A stretch of DNA of 64,000 bases from Acetobacter conturbans (GTDB taxonomy: Bacteria; Pseudomonadota; Alphaproteobacteria; Acetobacterales; Acetobacteraceae). A program made the position numbers and the translations under genes. Positions 54,665 to 63,120 of this stretch are shown here, piece after piece. Position 1 is the first letter of the stretch. Each line of letters starts with the position of its first letter. The notes beneath the pieces were generated by a model, which was not told the origin of the DNA, did not search any database, and saw only the letters and a program-made list of their open reading frames with translations. The stretch spans positions 22,296 to 86,295 of the forward strand of contig NZ_WOSY01000013.1 in assembly GCF_011516755.1 (NCBI RefSeq). The letters run 5' to 3'.

Positions 54665-54679
54665 TTAAGGTTAGATTAA
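54665..54679. promoter_or_regulatory. CtrA-like box TTAA-N7-TTAA upstream of the TadG-like gene
   Basis: TTAAGGTTAGATTAA fits the full consensus of the alphaproteobacterial cell-cycle regulator CtrA. It lies 92 bases before the upstream candidate ATG and 182 before the preferred one. Flp pilus genes are known CtrA targets in Caulobacter. The rest of the roughly 400-base region between the TadG-like gene and the MFS gene contains nothing else I can support. Confidence 0.45.
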
Positions 54680-54885
54680 CGGCCTGCCCGGAACCCTGCT
54701 CTGGTTCGGTTCAAACTGAGGCAACGCGCTCCGGCGTCAGGGTCAGGACGGAGTGAAAATGACGCCGCAAACATAGGGTTGCTGTGCGCTCAGCTCCACT
54801 CCAGACGGGCCATGCTCAAGGATAGGCAGGGGCAAGATCAGGGGGGGCGGGGAGGGATAACTAATCCTAATCGGGAACAGCCGTA

Positions 54886-56121
54886 TCACTCTCTGCGGGA
54901 TCGCTGCGACCTGCGTGGGGGCAACGCGAAAAATGCCACCAGCGCTGATATCAGTCCCGATGCCGCTCCAATGCCGAGCGCCCAGCGTGGCCCGAATGTA
55001 TCCGCCACCCAGCCCACAATTGGCGCTCCGAGCGGTGTGCCGCCCAATGCAACGCCGACACGCAGCGCCATCACGCGCCCGCGCATCTCGGGGGGCGTGG
55101 AAAGCTGGATCAGACTGTTCGTCGTGTTGGTGAAGGTCAGTACCGCCACGCCGATGACGACAAGGGCGGCGGCAAAGAACCAGTAGCTCGGTGCGACGGC
55201 GGCCATTATGCAGCCAAATCCGAAAACAGCCGCGCCACTCAGCAGCAGGTCGAAGCGCGGTTTTTCGCGGCCAGCCCCGAGAAATGCCCCTGTCATCGTG
55301 CCGACCGCCATGATGGACGACAGAAGGCCATAGCCCCGCGCATCAGTATGAAAGACGGTGACTGCCATGGTCGAGATGAAGATCGGGAAATTCAGCCCGA
55401 ACGTTCCGATCAGAAACAGCATGATCAGGATCGACCTGAGATCCGCTCGCCCCCATGCGTAGCGGAACCCTTCGGTAAAGCTGCCCTTTGTCCGCTGTGC
55501 CCGTGCGTTCGGATGAAGGGAGCCGGTCCGCAATGAAGCAAGGGAAAGCAGCACCGCCATGAAGGAAGCGCCATTGATCAGAAAAGCCCATCCTGTGCCG
55601 ATTGCGGCAATCACCAGACCGGCGACAGCGGGGCCGATCATGCGCGCGGCGTTGAACGAGGTGGAGTTGAGCGCAACCGCGTTGTGCAGATCTTTGTCTC
55701 CAACCAGCTCCGCCACGAAGGTCTGGCGAACAGGCGCATCGAAGGCTGCGGCGCTCCCGAACAGAAAGGCAAAGATGCACACCTCCCAGAGCCGGACGAT
55801 GCCGGTGACCGTCAGGATGCCCAGCGCCAGAGCCAGCATGCCCATTGCTGCCTGTGTGATCATCAGCAGCCGGCGCTGGTTGAAATGATCAGCGGCGAAA
55901 CCGGTCCACGGCAGCAGGAGCATTTGCGGACCGAACTGCAGGGCCATGACCAGCCCGACGGCGGAGGCGTCATGATGTGTGAGTTGGGTCAGGACCAGCC
56001 AGTCCTGAGCGGTGCGCTGTACCCACGTGCCGACATTGGAGACGAAAGCACCCCCGGCCCAGATCCGATAGTTGGTGTTTCGGAGCGCCCGGAAGATGTC
56101 TGGGATGCGCCGGGGCTTCAC
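54886..56121 (-). CDS. MFS exporter (EntS/TetV-like, DHA3 family)
   Basis: 411 residues with about 12 membrane helices. The N-terminus FRALRNTNYRIWAGGAFVSNVGTWVQRTAQDWLVL is the hallmark of the DHA3/EntS-like exporters. Later segments are FAFLFGSAAAFDAPVRQTFV and NTTNSLIQLSTPPEMRGRVM. It starts at a GTG overlapping the stop of the small membrane protein (GTGA). It is the last gene of the MarR-controlled operon and probably exports a small toxic or siderophore-like compound. Confidence 0.9.
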   Translation of the reverse strand: MKPRRIPDIFRALRNTNYRIWAGGAFVSNVGTWVQRTAQDWLVLTQLTHHDASAVGLVMALQFGPQMLLLPWTGFAADHFNQRRLLMITQAAMGMLALALGILTVTGIVRLWEVCIFAFLFGSAAAFDAPVRQTFVAELVGDKDLHNAVALNSTSFNAARMIGPAVAGLVIAAIGTGWAFLINGASFMAVLLSLASLRTGSLHPNARAQRTKGSFTEGFRYAWGRADLRSILIMLFLIGTFGLNFPIFISTMAVTVFHTDARGYGLLSSIMAVGTMTGAFLGAGREKPRFDLLLSGAAVFGFGCIMAAVAPSYWFFAAALVVIGVAVLTFTNTTNSLIQLSTPPEMRGRVMALRVGVALGGTPLGAPIVGWVADTFGPRWALGIGAASGLISALVAFFALPPRRSQRSRRE

Positions 56122-56447
56122 ATCCGGTCCGGGGTGTTGCCGCCGTTGAATCGGCCGAAATGCCTGCCTGCAAAAAGAGAGATAAGAAGAAATCCCGCCC
56201 CGAGCGCTGCCGCGTTACTCGTATCCGTGAGCGTAAAACTGCCCACCTGACAGACGAGCGTGTAGCCAATGAGGAGGTTGAGGAAGCCCCACAGCACATT
56301 GACGGTCGATGACGACAGTCCCTGTCCCGGCGGCGAGGCGAACGGGCTCTGGAACGGTCTGCCCATCATGCCGCTGACGAGATGAGGGACAGCGTTCGCC
56401 AGAAAAATGCCGCCGAAAAAGTAGGAGAGGAGAAAGAGCCAGAGCAT
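56118..56447 (-). CDS. Small integral membrane protein of the MarR operon
   Basis: 109 residues with three likely membrane segments (LWLFLLSYFFGGIFLANAVPH, VNVLWGFLNLLIGYTLVC and ALGAGFLLISLFAG). I do not recognise a characterised family. The ATG at 56447 follows the isochorismatase-fold stop by one base and has AAGGGG upstream; a GTG at 56459 is the alternative. Position between the isochorismatase-like protein and the exporter suggests an accessory role in export or resistance. Confidence 0.75.
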   Translation of the reverse strand: MLWLFLLSYFFGGIFLANAVPHLVSGMMGRPFQSPFASPPGQGLSSSTVNVLWGFLNLLIGYTLVCQVGSFTLTDTSNAAALGAGFLLISLFAGRHFGRFNGGNTPDRM

Positions 56448-56448
56448 G

Positions 56449-57021
56449 TCAGGCGGCACCCCTTGATGGCAGAAGGGTGATGATGTCCGCGCTCATGCCG
56501 GTCTCCCCGAGGCGGGGAAAGACGTGGCGGACACTGTAATCATGTGCGTCAGGACGGGGATCGGTCATAGCATCGACTGCGAGCGTGACGTTGAAACCTG
56601 CTTCATAGGCTTGCCGTGCCGTCGCCTCGACGCCGGTGCCGGTCGCCACGCCGGTGATCACGACCTGCGTGACGCCTCGTGCCTTCAGTCGTGCTTCCAG
56701 ATCAGTGCTGGCGAAGGCTCCCCATGTCCGCTTCGTGACGATGATGTCGCCGGGTTGCGGGTCCAGCTCGGGGATGAAATCGGTGAAGTCTTCGGGGAAA
56801 TCACCGCTGATGCGTGAAGCCGTTTCCGTGCGTCCCGGCGCGCGCCCGGCCACGTTGACGAGCACGACGGGGAGTGCCCTTTCACGAAAGGTCCTGATGA
56901 GGAGGTTGCAGGTCGTTTCCACGACACCTCTGACGGTCTCTGTAGGCGGCGACTCAACTATGCCTTTCTGCAAGTCGACGACGATGAGGGCCGTATTGGG
57001 GTCGATCATAGTCAGTGCCAT
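56449..57021 (-). CDS. Isochorismatase-fold hydrolase lacking the catalytic cysteine
   Basis: 190 residues of the cysteine-hydrolase/isochorismatase superfamily. The Asp (ALIVVDLQKGIV) and Lys (IVTKRTWGAF) of the triad are present. The cis-peptide and nucleophile motif reads VITGVATGTGVEATARQAYE, where amidases have Cys at the second Gly of GTG. As in true isochorismatases (EntB, PhzD), amide hydrolysis via Cys is then impossible. The ATG at 57021 has AAGGA six bases upstream. It is 52 bases downstream of the MarR gene. Confidence 0.85.
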   Translation of the reverse strand: MALTMIDPNTALIVVDLQKGIVESPPTETVRGVVETTCNLLIRTFRERALPVVLVNVAGRAPGRTETASRISGDFPEDFTDFIPELDPQPGDIIVTKRTWGAFASTDLEARLKARGVTQVVITGVATGTGVEATARQAYEAGFNVTLAVDAMTDPRPDAHDYSVRHVFPRLGETGMSADIITLLPSRGAA

Positions 57022-57073
57022 GAGAATTCCTTTCGAAGCTGGCGACCGGGCGGAACGAACCAGCAGGCTCAGA

Positions 57074-57526
57074 TCATTCTTCGACAAGTCGCCTGAGCAG
57101 TGCGACGGCCGTGGCGATTTGCTCTTGTTCCTGCGGGGAAAATCGCGACTGGAGCGCGCGCGTCAGCCAGTCCTGACGCGCGGCGCGTCCGTCCGCGACC
57201 TGCTTGCGGCAGGTTTCCGTCAGTGACAGCAACGTCTGCCGCCCGTCCGTGGGGTCTGGCTCACCTCTCACTAACGCGGCCTGTGTCAGCGCAGCGATAA
57301 TAGGCGCCATCGATTGCGGACGCATGCCTTGCGTTCGAGCCAGATTCGATGTCGTTGCAGGACCATCCTTTTCCAGTTGCAGCAGCACGGAAACCTGGGA
57401 CGGTGTCAGATCGCTCCCATGCGTTTGCTCGCGCAGGCGGCGCTTCAGCTTGCCCAGAGTGGTGCGCAGATCCTGTGCGAGACCTGAAGCAAGGGGAGGG
57501 GACGGATCGTTTGATGCGGCAGCCAT
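57074..57526 (-). CDS. MarR-family repressor
   Basis: 150 residues. The winged HTH reads LTPSQVSVLLQLEKDGPATTSNLARTQGM with a wing EPDPTDGRQTLLSLTE. It should bind as a dimer to the strong inverted repeat at 57550-57584, directly upstream, repressing itself and the following genes (isochorismatase-fold protein, membrane protein, MFS exporter). The ATG at 57526 is preferred; the longer frame would begin inside the operator. Confidence 0.9.
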   Translation of the reverse strand: MAAASNDPSPPLASGLAQDLRTTLGKLKRRLREQTHGSDLTPSQVSVLLQLEKDGPATTSNLARTQGMRPQSMAPIIAALTQAALVRGEPDPTDGRQTLLSLTETCRKQVADGRAARQDWLTRALQSRFSPQEQEQIATAVALLRRLVEE

Positions 57527-57549
57527 GATGCGTTGCCTATCATATGACA

Positions 57550-57584
57550 AGTCTACCTGAAAAGATAAACTGTTCAGGTAGACT
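57550..57584. promoter_or_regulatory. MarR operator: 12-base perfect inverted repeat
   Basis: AGTCTACCTGAA (57550-57561) and TTCAGGTAGACT (57573-57584) are exact reverse complements separated by 11 bases, 24 bases upstream of the MarR start. The spacing (about two helical turns between arm centres) suits a MarR dimer or pair of dimers. Confidence 0.75.
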
Positions 57585-57773
57585 GTTTTTCTGCATGGCG
57601 GCAGAAACACGTCATCGGGGATTGCCTCCCGTTTTCGTCGGGGTGGGGAGTGTATTGAAGAAATTGAGGGACAGACGCCTTTTGGTGGCCCCTTGAATCT
57701 GAGGGTGTCTCGTTTAGGACCCGCAGTGCGGTTTCGTAATCGCAGTGTGATATTATAGAGTAAGGAAAAGCGG

Positions 57774-58091
57774 ATGAATAAATTTCAGGCCTTTCTCGTG
57801 GCAGGTGTGCTGATGGTTTCAGCAGTCCCCGCCATGGCGGCTGATTCCGATTCCTGCACTTCCGGACTGTGTCAGACGGCTGACAAAAGCTGGAAGACTG
57901 TGCGCAATGGCACTGTCGATGCCGCGCATGACACAAAAAACTGGGGCAGCAAGACGGGCACGAAAGTAGGCCACTGGGGCAGCAAGACAGGGAAGAATAT
58001 TGGACGCTGGGGGAAAAACACCACGCATACAGTTGGAAAATGGGGATCGAACACTGCGAAAGACACGAAGAATTTCGTCGTCGGTCAGTGA
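57774..58091 (+). CDS. Small secreted protein with four 11-residue Trp-Gly repeats
   Basis: 105 residues. A clear signal peptide ends at VPAMA (residue 22). The mature part has two Cys in SCTSGLC, then Trp57, Trp68, Trp79 and Trp90 exactly 11 residues apart, each followed by Gly, in units like KNWGSKTGTKV, GHWGSKTGKNI, GRWGKNTTHTV and GKWGSNTAKDT. It is basic and rich in Lys, Thr and Asn. The 11-residue period recalls amphipathic-helix repeats of LEA or apolipoprotein type, but no named family is recognised. It is transcribed divergently from the MarR operon and lies just before psiE. Confidence 0.8.
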   Translation: MNKFQAFLVAGVLMVSAVPAMAADSDSCTSGLCQTADKSWKTVRNGTVDAAHDTKNWGSKTGTKVGHWGSKTGKNIGRWGKNTTHTVGKWGSNTAKDTKNFVVGQ

Positions 58092-58154
58092 GTCTTCTGA
58101 ACGAAATATGTTGCTGAAAATGACCGGATGGCCAGCGGGAATGGAAGACTGATT

Positions 58155-58709
58155 ATGGAAGACCTGAAGAACGAGCGGGAACATCACGATCCCTTCTCCC
58201 GTGAAGCCCTCCGGCTCGGTCGCAGCTTTCGGGAGATGAACCTCTACGAGAGTTTCGAGCTGCTGATCATGCTGATTCTGACGGCTCTGATCATGGTCAT
58301 CACGGCTGTCGCAACGTGGAACCTGACCCGAGAGGTCTGGGGGCTGGTATGGTTTGGTCAGATCAATGCGAATAACGCGCCCGCGTTCCAGAGTGTTTTC
58401 GGCAATATCTTTACGGTCATCATCGCTCTCGAATTCAAGAGTTCCCTGCGGATCAGCCTCACTCACAACAGGGATGTGGTGCGCGTCCGGACCATCGTCC
58501 TGATTGCCCTACTGGCAGTGTCTCGCAAGTTCATCATTCTTGATCTCAACGAGGTCAAGCCGGTGGAGATGATGGCCTTTTCTGCGGCCGTTCTGGCGCT
58601 GGGTGTTGTCTACTGGCTGATTCGTGAACAGGACAGTCGTGTGGCGGCCAAGGCGGCGGAGATCGCATCAGCCGAAAGAGTGTCGCATGATGACCGCCCC
58701 CGCCAGTGA
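58155..58709 (+). CDS. PsiE-family phosphate-starvation-inducible membrane protein
   Basis: 184 residues with four membrane helices (LLIMLILTALIMVITAVATW, FGNIFTVIIALEF, IVLIALLAVSRKFIIL and FSAAVLALGVVYWLI). The FIILDL and EFKSSLR elements fit PsiE. The ATG at 58155 follows GGAAG. Its biochemical role is unknown in all organisms. It follows the Trp-Gly repeat protein by 63 bases and may be co-transcribed. Confidence 0.8.
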   Translation: MEDLKNEREHHDPFSREALRLGRSFREMNLYESFELLIMLILTALIMVITAVATWNLTREVWGLVWFGQINANNAPAFQSVFGNIFTVIIALEFKSSLRISLTHNRDVVRVRTIVLIALLAVSRKFIILDLNEVKPVEMMAFSAAVLALGVVYWLIREQDSRVAAKAAEIASAERVSHDDRPRQ

Positions 58710-58761
58710 GGATCAGACAGTGAGAGAAGCCGCATAAAGTCGGTTCTGTCCCCTCGGGTTT

Positions 58762-59502
58762 TCAGTTGTCGTGGACGCCAAGCGCCCGCAGAAGTGTTCC
58801 TCTCAGCCGTTCAAACTGGGGATCGGCATGGCGGCGGGGTCTGGGCAGGGAAATCGGCAGATCAAGGCTGATGCGCCCTTCTTCCAGAACGACAGCGCGG
58901 TCAGCCAGTAACAGGGCTTCGTCGACATCGTGGGTGACCAGCAGGACGGCGCTGCGGTGCCGCTGCCAGAGATCGGAAACAAGGGTCTGCATGCGCAGTC
59001 GGGTCAGCGCATCCAGTGCCGCGAAAGGTTCGTCCAGCATCAGAAAAAGCGGCTCCCTCACGAGTGCCCGCGCCAGAGCGGCGCGCTGGGATTCTCCGCC
59101 GGACAAGGTGAGGGGCCACGCATCCAGACGGTGGCTGAGACCGACCTCTTCCAGAACGCGCAGCGCGTGTTCGCGTGTGGCGTCGGGCTGACCCAGCACG
59201 ATGTTCTTCCATACCCGCTTCCAGGGCAGAAGCCGACTTTCCTGAAAGACGACCGAGACATCTTTCGGTCGCGAGACAGAACCTTCCGTGACCGGGTCCA
59301 GCCCGGCAAGAGTGCGTAACAGGGTTGATTTCCCCGATCCGCTCCGCCCCAGAAGAGCGACGAACTCTCCCTCCCGGATGTCCAGATCAAGTCGGTCAAG
59401 GATGCGTGGACCATCACCAAACCGGCGGCTCAGCCCACGGATGCTGACTGCCGGCACGTCATGATCTGCCGTGTGCGGGCGCAGGGGCGTGACGACGTTC
59501 AT
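58762..59502 (-). CDS. Sulfonate-type ABC ATPase (SsuB-like)
   Basis: 246 residues with Walker A GRSGSGKSTLLRTLAG, Q-loop VVFQESRLLPWKRVW, signature LTLSGGESQRAALAR, Walker B LFLMLDEPFAALDAL and H-loop LLVTHDVDEAL. The QESRLLPWKRV block is typical of SsuB. Its ATG overlaps the permease stop by one base. It should energise uptake of an organosulfur compound by the adjacent importer. Confidence 0.88.
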   Translation of the reverse strand: MNVVTPLRPHTADHDVPAVSIRGLSRRFGDGPRILDRLDLDIREGEFVALLGRSGSGKSTLLRTLAGLDPVTEGSVSRPKDVSVVFQESRLLPWKRVWKNIVLGQPDATREHALRVLEEVGLSHRLDAWPLTLSGGESQRAALARALVREPLFLMLDEPFAALDALTRLRMQTLVSDLWQRHRSAVLLVTHDVDEALLLADRAVVLEEGRISLDLPISLPRPRRHADPQFERLRGTLLRALGVHDN

Positions 59503-60380
59503 CAGGTGCGGCCTCCCTGTCGCTGCGCCGGTTGCCAGATCAGCGCACGGTGCTCAAGGAAGCGGACGAACTGATCGGAGACGAGGCCGAACAGGCCATA
59601 CACGGCCAGCCCGACGAAGATGATGTCGGTTCTCAGGAAATCCTGAGCATCCATCATCATGTGCCCGATCCCGTTGTCGGCGTTGACCTGTTCCGCGACA
59701 ACCAGCATCAGCCATGAGATGCCAACGGCGAAGCGGATGCCGACGAGAAGATCCGGCAGCGCGCCGGGCAGGATGACATCGCGGATGGTCTGGAGGCGGG
59801 ACAGGCGCAAGGTGCGGGCCATTTCCAGCAGCTTGGGATCAATGGACCGGATGCCCTTGTGCAGGTTCAGATAGACGGGAAACGTTGAACCCAGCGCAAC
59901 GAGCAGGATTTTCGGGGCTTCTCCGATACCGAACCAGAGGATGAACAGGGGCACGAGGGCCAGAACCGGGAGTGTCCGGAGGATCTGAAGCGGGGCATCG
60001 ACGATATCCTCGCCCAGTTTTGACAGGCCGGAGATCAGCGCCAGTATTGTGCCGGCAAGCAACGCGAGGGACAGTCCGGAGGCGGCGCGCAGAAGCGAGA
60101 CCTCAAGATTGGTCATCAGGGAGCCGTCTTGCAGCAAACTCCAGCCGGTATGGGCAATCTGGAGGGGAGAGGCGACCAGACGGGTGGAGAGAAGGCCGAA
60201 AGAGCAGGCGGCCTGCCAGGTGAGCAGCGCGATCAGGGGAGAAAGATAGCGCGAGAGGCTGGGTAGCCAGCGTGGCAGCGAGAACCTGGTCGGGTTTGGG
60301 CGGGGGAGGGTCGCATCCGTCTCTGCACTGTCGGATCGCAGGAGTGGTTGATGCTGGGTATGCAGGGTAGCGCCGGACAT
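59502..60380 (-). CDS. Sulfonate-type ABC permease (SsuC-like)
   Basis: 292 residues with six hydrophobic helices and the EAA loop at LLEMARTLRLSRLQTIRDVILPGALP. A 45-residue polar N-terminus precedes the first helix. It faces the binding-protein gene divergently across 130 bases, so the importer is split into two transcription units, an arrangement that may let one operator control both. Confidence 0.88.
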   Translation of the reverse strand: MSGATLHTQHQPLLRSDSAETDATLPRPNPTRFSLPRWLPSLSRYLSPLIALLTWQAACSFGLLSTRLVASPLQIAHTGWSLLQDGSLMTNLEVSLLRAASGLSLALLAGTILALISGLSKLGEDIVDAPLQILRTLPVLALVPLFILWFGIGEAPKILLVALGSTFPVYLNLHKGIRSIDPKLLEMARTLRLSRLQTIRDVILPGALPDLLVGIRFAVGISWLMLVVAEQVNADNGIGHMMMDAQDFLRTDIIFVGLAVYGLFGLVSDQFVRFLEHRALIWQPAQRQGGRT

Positions 60381-60513
60381 GGCCTCTGACTCCAGTGTTG
60401 TGGCTCTGGCTTTAGGCGACTATCCCTTAAATACGATGAAATGACGTATGAATTATATTTAGGCGATATATTTGTGCATATTTATTGAAATCAACGAGAA
60501 AAAGTCGTTCTTT

Positions 60514-61479
60514 ATGGGGATGATTCATAAGATGATATGGGGCCGTCGGGCCGTCTGGATGTTCCTGGCACTTCTTGTCGCTCTGAGCGGAGGGAGCAGA
60601 ACGGCGCGCGCCCAGGATGAACTCATCGTTGCTGACCAGAAGGGGCAGCAGAAGGCGATCATGGCGGCTTCCGGCGCTGACCGGAATATCCCCTATCATA
60701 TTCACTGGGTGGAATTCGAAGCGGCGGCGCCCCTGCTTCAGGCTTTGGGGGCAGGCGCCGTGGATACCGGAATCGCCGGAGACGGGCCGTTCATGTTTGC
60801 GTGGGGAGCGGGCTTGCCTATCAAAGCGGCCTACGTGATCCCACCGAAAGCGGGTGGAAAAGCGACGGCCATCGTGGTCCCGGAAGGGTCTTCTATTGTT
60901 TCGCCAGCGCAGCTTTCGGGGCGTCGGGTCGCCACAGGCAGGGGGTCCATCGGGCATCTTCTGCTTCTGCGCCTTCTGGCGACAGGCGCTATTCCGGCTC
61001 CGGCTCCCAAAATCAGCTTTCTCTTGCCAGTTCAGGCAAAGGCGGCGCTTGATACCGGTCGTGTGGATGCGTGGGCGACGTGGGAGCCCTATGTCTCTCT
61101 TGAGGTGGTGACAGGCCATGGTCATATAATTGCCGATGCGGCTGGTCTGATGCCGAACAACAGTTTTTTTGTCGCGAATAATGATGCTCTTGTGAAAAAG
61201 CGTGAGCTGCTTGGTGATTTTTATCGCCGGATTGCGCAGGCTTATACATGGGGTATCCAGCATCCGACCGATTACGCAAGGATTCTTGCGCAACAGACCG
61301 GTATTCCGTTTAATGTTGCGACAGTGGTTGCGGAGAAGCTGATCGCAAGTCCTGTGGCCGTGACCCCTGAAGTTATTCAGGCGGAACAAACGGTGCTGGA
61401 TACCTACCGTGCGGCCGGGCTGTTGACGACGACGGAGCCTCTGGCCGGGGCGTTCGAACCGCATTTCGCGGCGCCATGA
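60514..61479 (+). CDS. Sulfonate-type ABC substrate-binding protein (SsuA-like)
   Basis: 321 residues with signal peptide (AVWMFLALLVALSGGSRTARA) and the SsuA pattern WVEFEAAAPLLQALGAGAVD ... GDGPFMFAWGAG, then LLPVQAKAALDTGRVDAWATWEPY. This is close to aliphatic sulfonate binding proteins. ATGs at 60514 and 60520 are both possible; an upstream TTG at 60472 would give an unnatural leader. It is followed 21 bases later by an SfnB-like flavoprotein. Confidence 0.87.
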   Translation: MGMIHKMIWGRRAVWMFLALLVALSGGSRTARAQDELIVADQKGQQKAIMAASGADRNIPYHIHWVEFEAAAPLLQALGAGAVDTGIAGDGPFMFAWGAGLPIKAAYVIPPKAGGKATAIVVPEGSSIVSPAQLSGRRVATGRGSIGHLLLLRLLATGAIPAPAPKISFLLPVQAKAALDTGRVDAWATWEPYVSLEVVTGHGHIIADAAGLMPNNSFFVANNDALVKKRELLGDFYRRIAQAYTWGIQHPTDYARILAQQTGIPFNVATVVAEKLIASPVAVTPEVIQAEQTVLDTYRAAGLLTTTEPLAGAFEPHFAAP

Positions 61480-61500
61480 AAAAATAAGTGAGATTTCGCC

Positions 61501-62673
61501 ATGGACGGATCACCCACGATCGAGCGTCACGCTCCGGAAACCGAGATCATCGAACGACTGGTCAAGCGGTTCGCGGAACGGGCTGGGGAATACGACCGCC
61601 GTGGCGAGATCTGTCTCGATAATCTTGAAGAGCTGAGGGCTGCTGGGCTGCTGTCTCTCGCGGTGCCCCGTAAGAAGGGGGGTGAGGGAGCCGGGTTGCG
61701 TCGCATAACGGAGGTTGTCGCCCGTGTCGCCGAAGGTGACCCCTCCACTGCCCTGATTCTCGCCATGCAGTATCTGCAGACCGCCGGGATCGTCGCGTCC
61801 CGCACATGGTCTGATGAGGTGCGCGATGAGGTTCTGACCTCCATCGTAGAGTCCGGCGCGATCATCAATGCGCTTCGTGTTGAGCCGGAACTGGGGACGC
61901 CTTCCAGAGGCGGAGTTCCGGCAACGCGGGTGCGGCGCGTTGGGGATCGATGGCTTCTGTCCGGACGCAAGATTTTCTCGACTGGTTCCTCTGCGCTGCA
62001 CTGGGGCGTGGTGTGGGGCGCGACCGAGGAGGAAGATCCGCGCATCGGGCAGATTCTTGTGCCGTTGAACCTGCCGGGAGTGCGGATCGAAAAAAGCTGG
62101 CACCAGCTTGGCATGCGGGCGACAGGCAGCGACACGATCGTTTTCGAGGATGTTGAGGTTCCGGAACGATATCTGATAGGCTTTATTGCGCAGTCAGCAG
62201 GTAACCCGGAAACGCCCGCACTGGCGATATGGCATACGGTTGTGGTCTCTGCTCTTTATGATGCGGTCGCGCGGGCCGCTCGCGACTGGCTCGTCACGTT
62301 TCTCGAGGCAAGGGTTCCCACAGCTCTGGGGCGTCCTCTTTCAAGCCTGCCACGTTTTCACGCGGTCATTGGGGAGATCGATGGCTTGCTGCTGACCAAT
62401 CAGGCGTTGCTCGAACGGGGCCTGAGTCTGGAAGGAACGGAGAAGACCACTCTCTCTGAAGCCAGCCAGATCAAGCGTCTCATGACTGAAAACGCTATCG
62501 CTGCCGTGGCGCGGGCCGTGGAAGTGACGGGAAATCCGGGTCTCAATCAGAATAATCCGCTTGAGCGGCATTATCGAAATGTTCTGTGTGGGCGGATTCA
62601 TACGCCGCAGGCGGACGTGGTGCTGGAGTCAGCGGGACGGCTCGCCTTTGAAAAGGCGCACGAGAGAAATTAA
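61501..62673 (+). CDS. SfnB/DszC-like acyl-CoA-dehydrogenase-fold flavoprotein
   Basis: 390 residues. The helical N-domain (EELRAAGLLSLAVPRKKGGE), beta domain (DRWLLSGRKIFSTGSSALHW) and SWHQLGMRATGSDTIVFEDVEVP give a closer match to acyl-CoA dehydrogenases than the protein at 34513. Linked to a sulfonate-type importer, it probably acts as an FMNH2-dependent oxygenase in sulfur acquisition (as SfnB/DszC-type proteins do). No flavin reductase gene is adjacent, so reduced flavin must come from elsewhere. Confidence 0.82.
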   Translation: MDGSPTIERHAPETEIIERLVKRFAERAGEYDRRGEICLDNLEELRAAGLLSLAVPRKKGGEGAGLRRITEVVARVAEGDPSTALILAMQYLQTAGIVASRTWSDEVRDEVLTSIVESGAIINALRVEPELGTPSRGGVPATRVRRVGDRWLLSGRKIFSTGSSALHWGVVWGATEEEDPRIGQILVPLNLPGVRIEKSWHQLGMRATGSDTIVFEDVEVPERYLIGFIAQSAGNPETPALAIWHTVVVSALYDAVARAARDWLVTFLEARVPTALGRPLSSLPRFHAVIGEIDGLLLTNQALLERGLSLEGTEKTTLSEASQIKRLMTENAIAAVARAVEVTGNPGLNQNNPLERHYRNVLCGRIHTPQADVVLESAGRLAFEKAHERN

Positions 62674-63120
62674 TAAGCGTCTGTAAATAAACGTTTTATT
62701 TCGTGAGGAACAGGGTGGTTGGCGCACAGCTTGCGCCTTACATATTTTGAAAGCGAAATTGTTCCGGCAGCGGATTGCCTGATGCATAAGTTTATTTTAT
62801 TTCGGTATCGTGATGAATGATGCTATCATTAATCATGTCGTATTCAGAGGTCGCTCCTCCTTGGATGTTTTGGAGAGCAAACGATGTGGGGTGGATGATA
62901 AGGTGTCGTGAAGGGTCTCTTGAAGCTTTCGAGATGTATTTATAAAAATTGAGAGATGTTCAAGAACAATTGCGATATTTTGTCCGCAATATGGCTTGTG
63001 ATCTCGTGACTGTGCGTCATGATCTGCCGCAGATGATGGTGTGAGAAAGAAACTGTTCATGCAGTCTGGAGCCGAGAGTGCAGCACAGAGAGAAATCGCT
63101 GTCAGGGAGTTGTCTTTGTA
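62674..63120. promoter_or_regulatory. Promoter region of tonB-exbB with Fur-box-like palindrome
   Basis: This gap of about 450 bases is AT-rich at 62740-62850. At 62811-62835 lies a near-perfect palindrome: TGAT-g-AATGAT, GCT, ATCATT-a-ATCA, with one mismatched pair. The hexamers AATGAT and ATCATT are exactly the core of the classical Fur box, but separated by three bases instead of one. Being upstream of tonB, iron-dependent repression is likely. The remaining 280 bases to the tonB start hold no gene I can support. Confidence 0.5.

Noticed and set aside
60427..61464. Minus-strand open frame of 345 codons over the SsuA-like gene
   Set aside because: Antisense shadow; strongly basic composition and no signal or domain.
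62641..62657. Hairpin CGCCTTT/AAAGGCG near the end of the SfnB-like gene
   Set aside because: It lies inside coding sequence for LAFEKAHERN, so a regulatory role is not supported.
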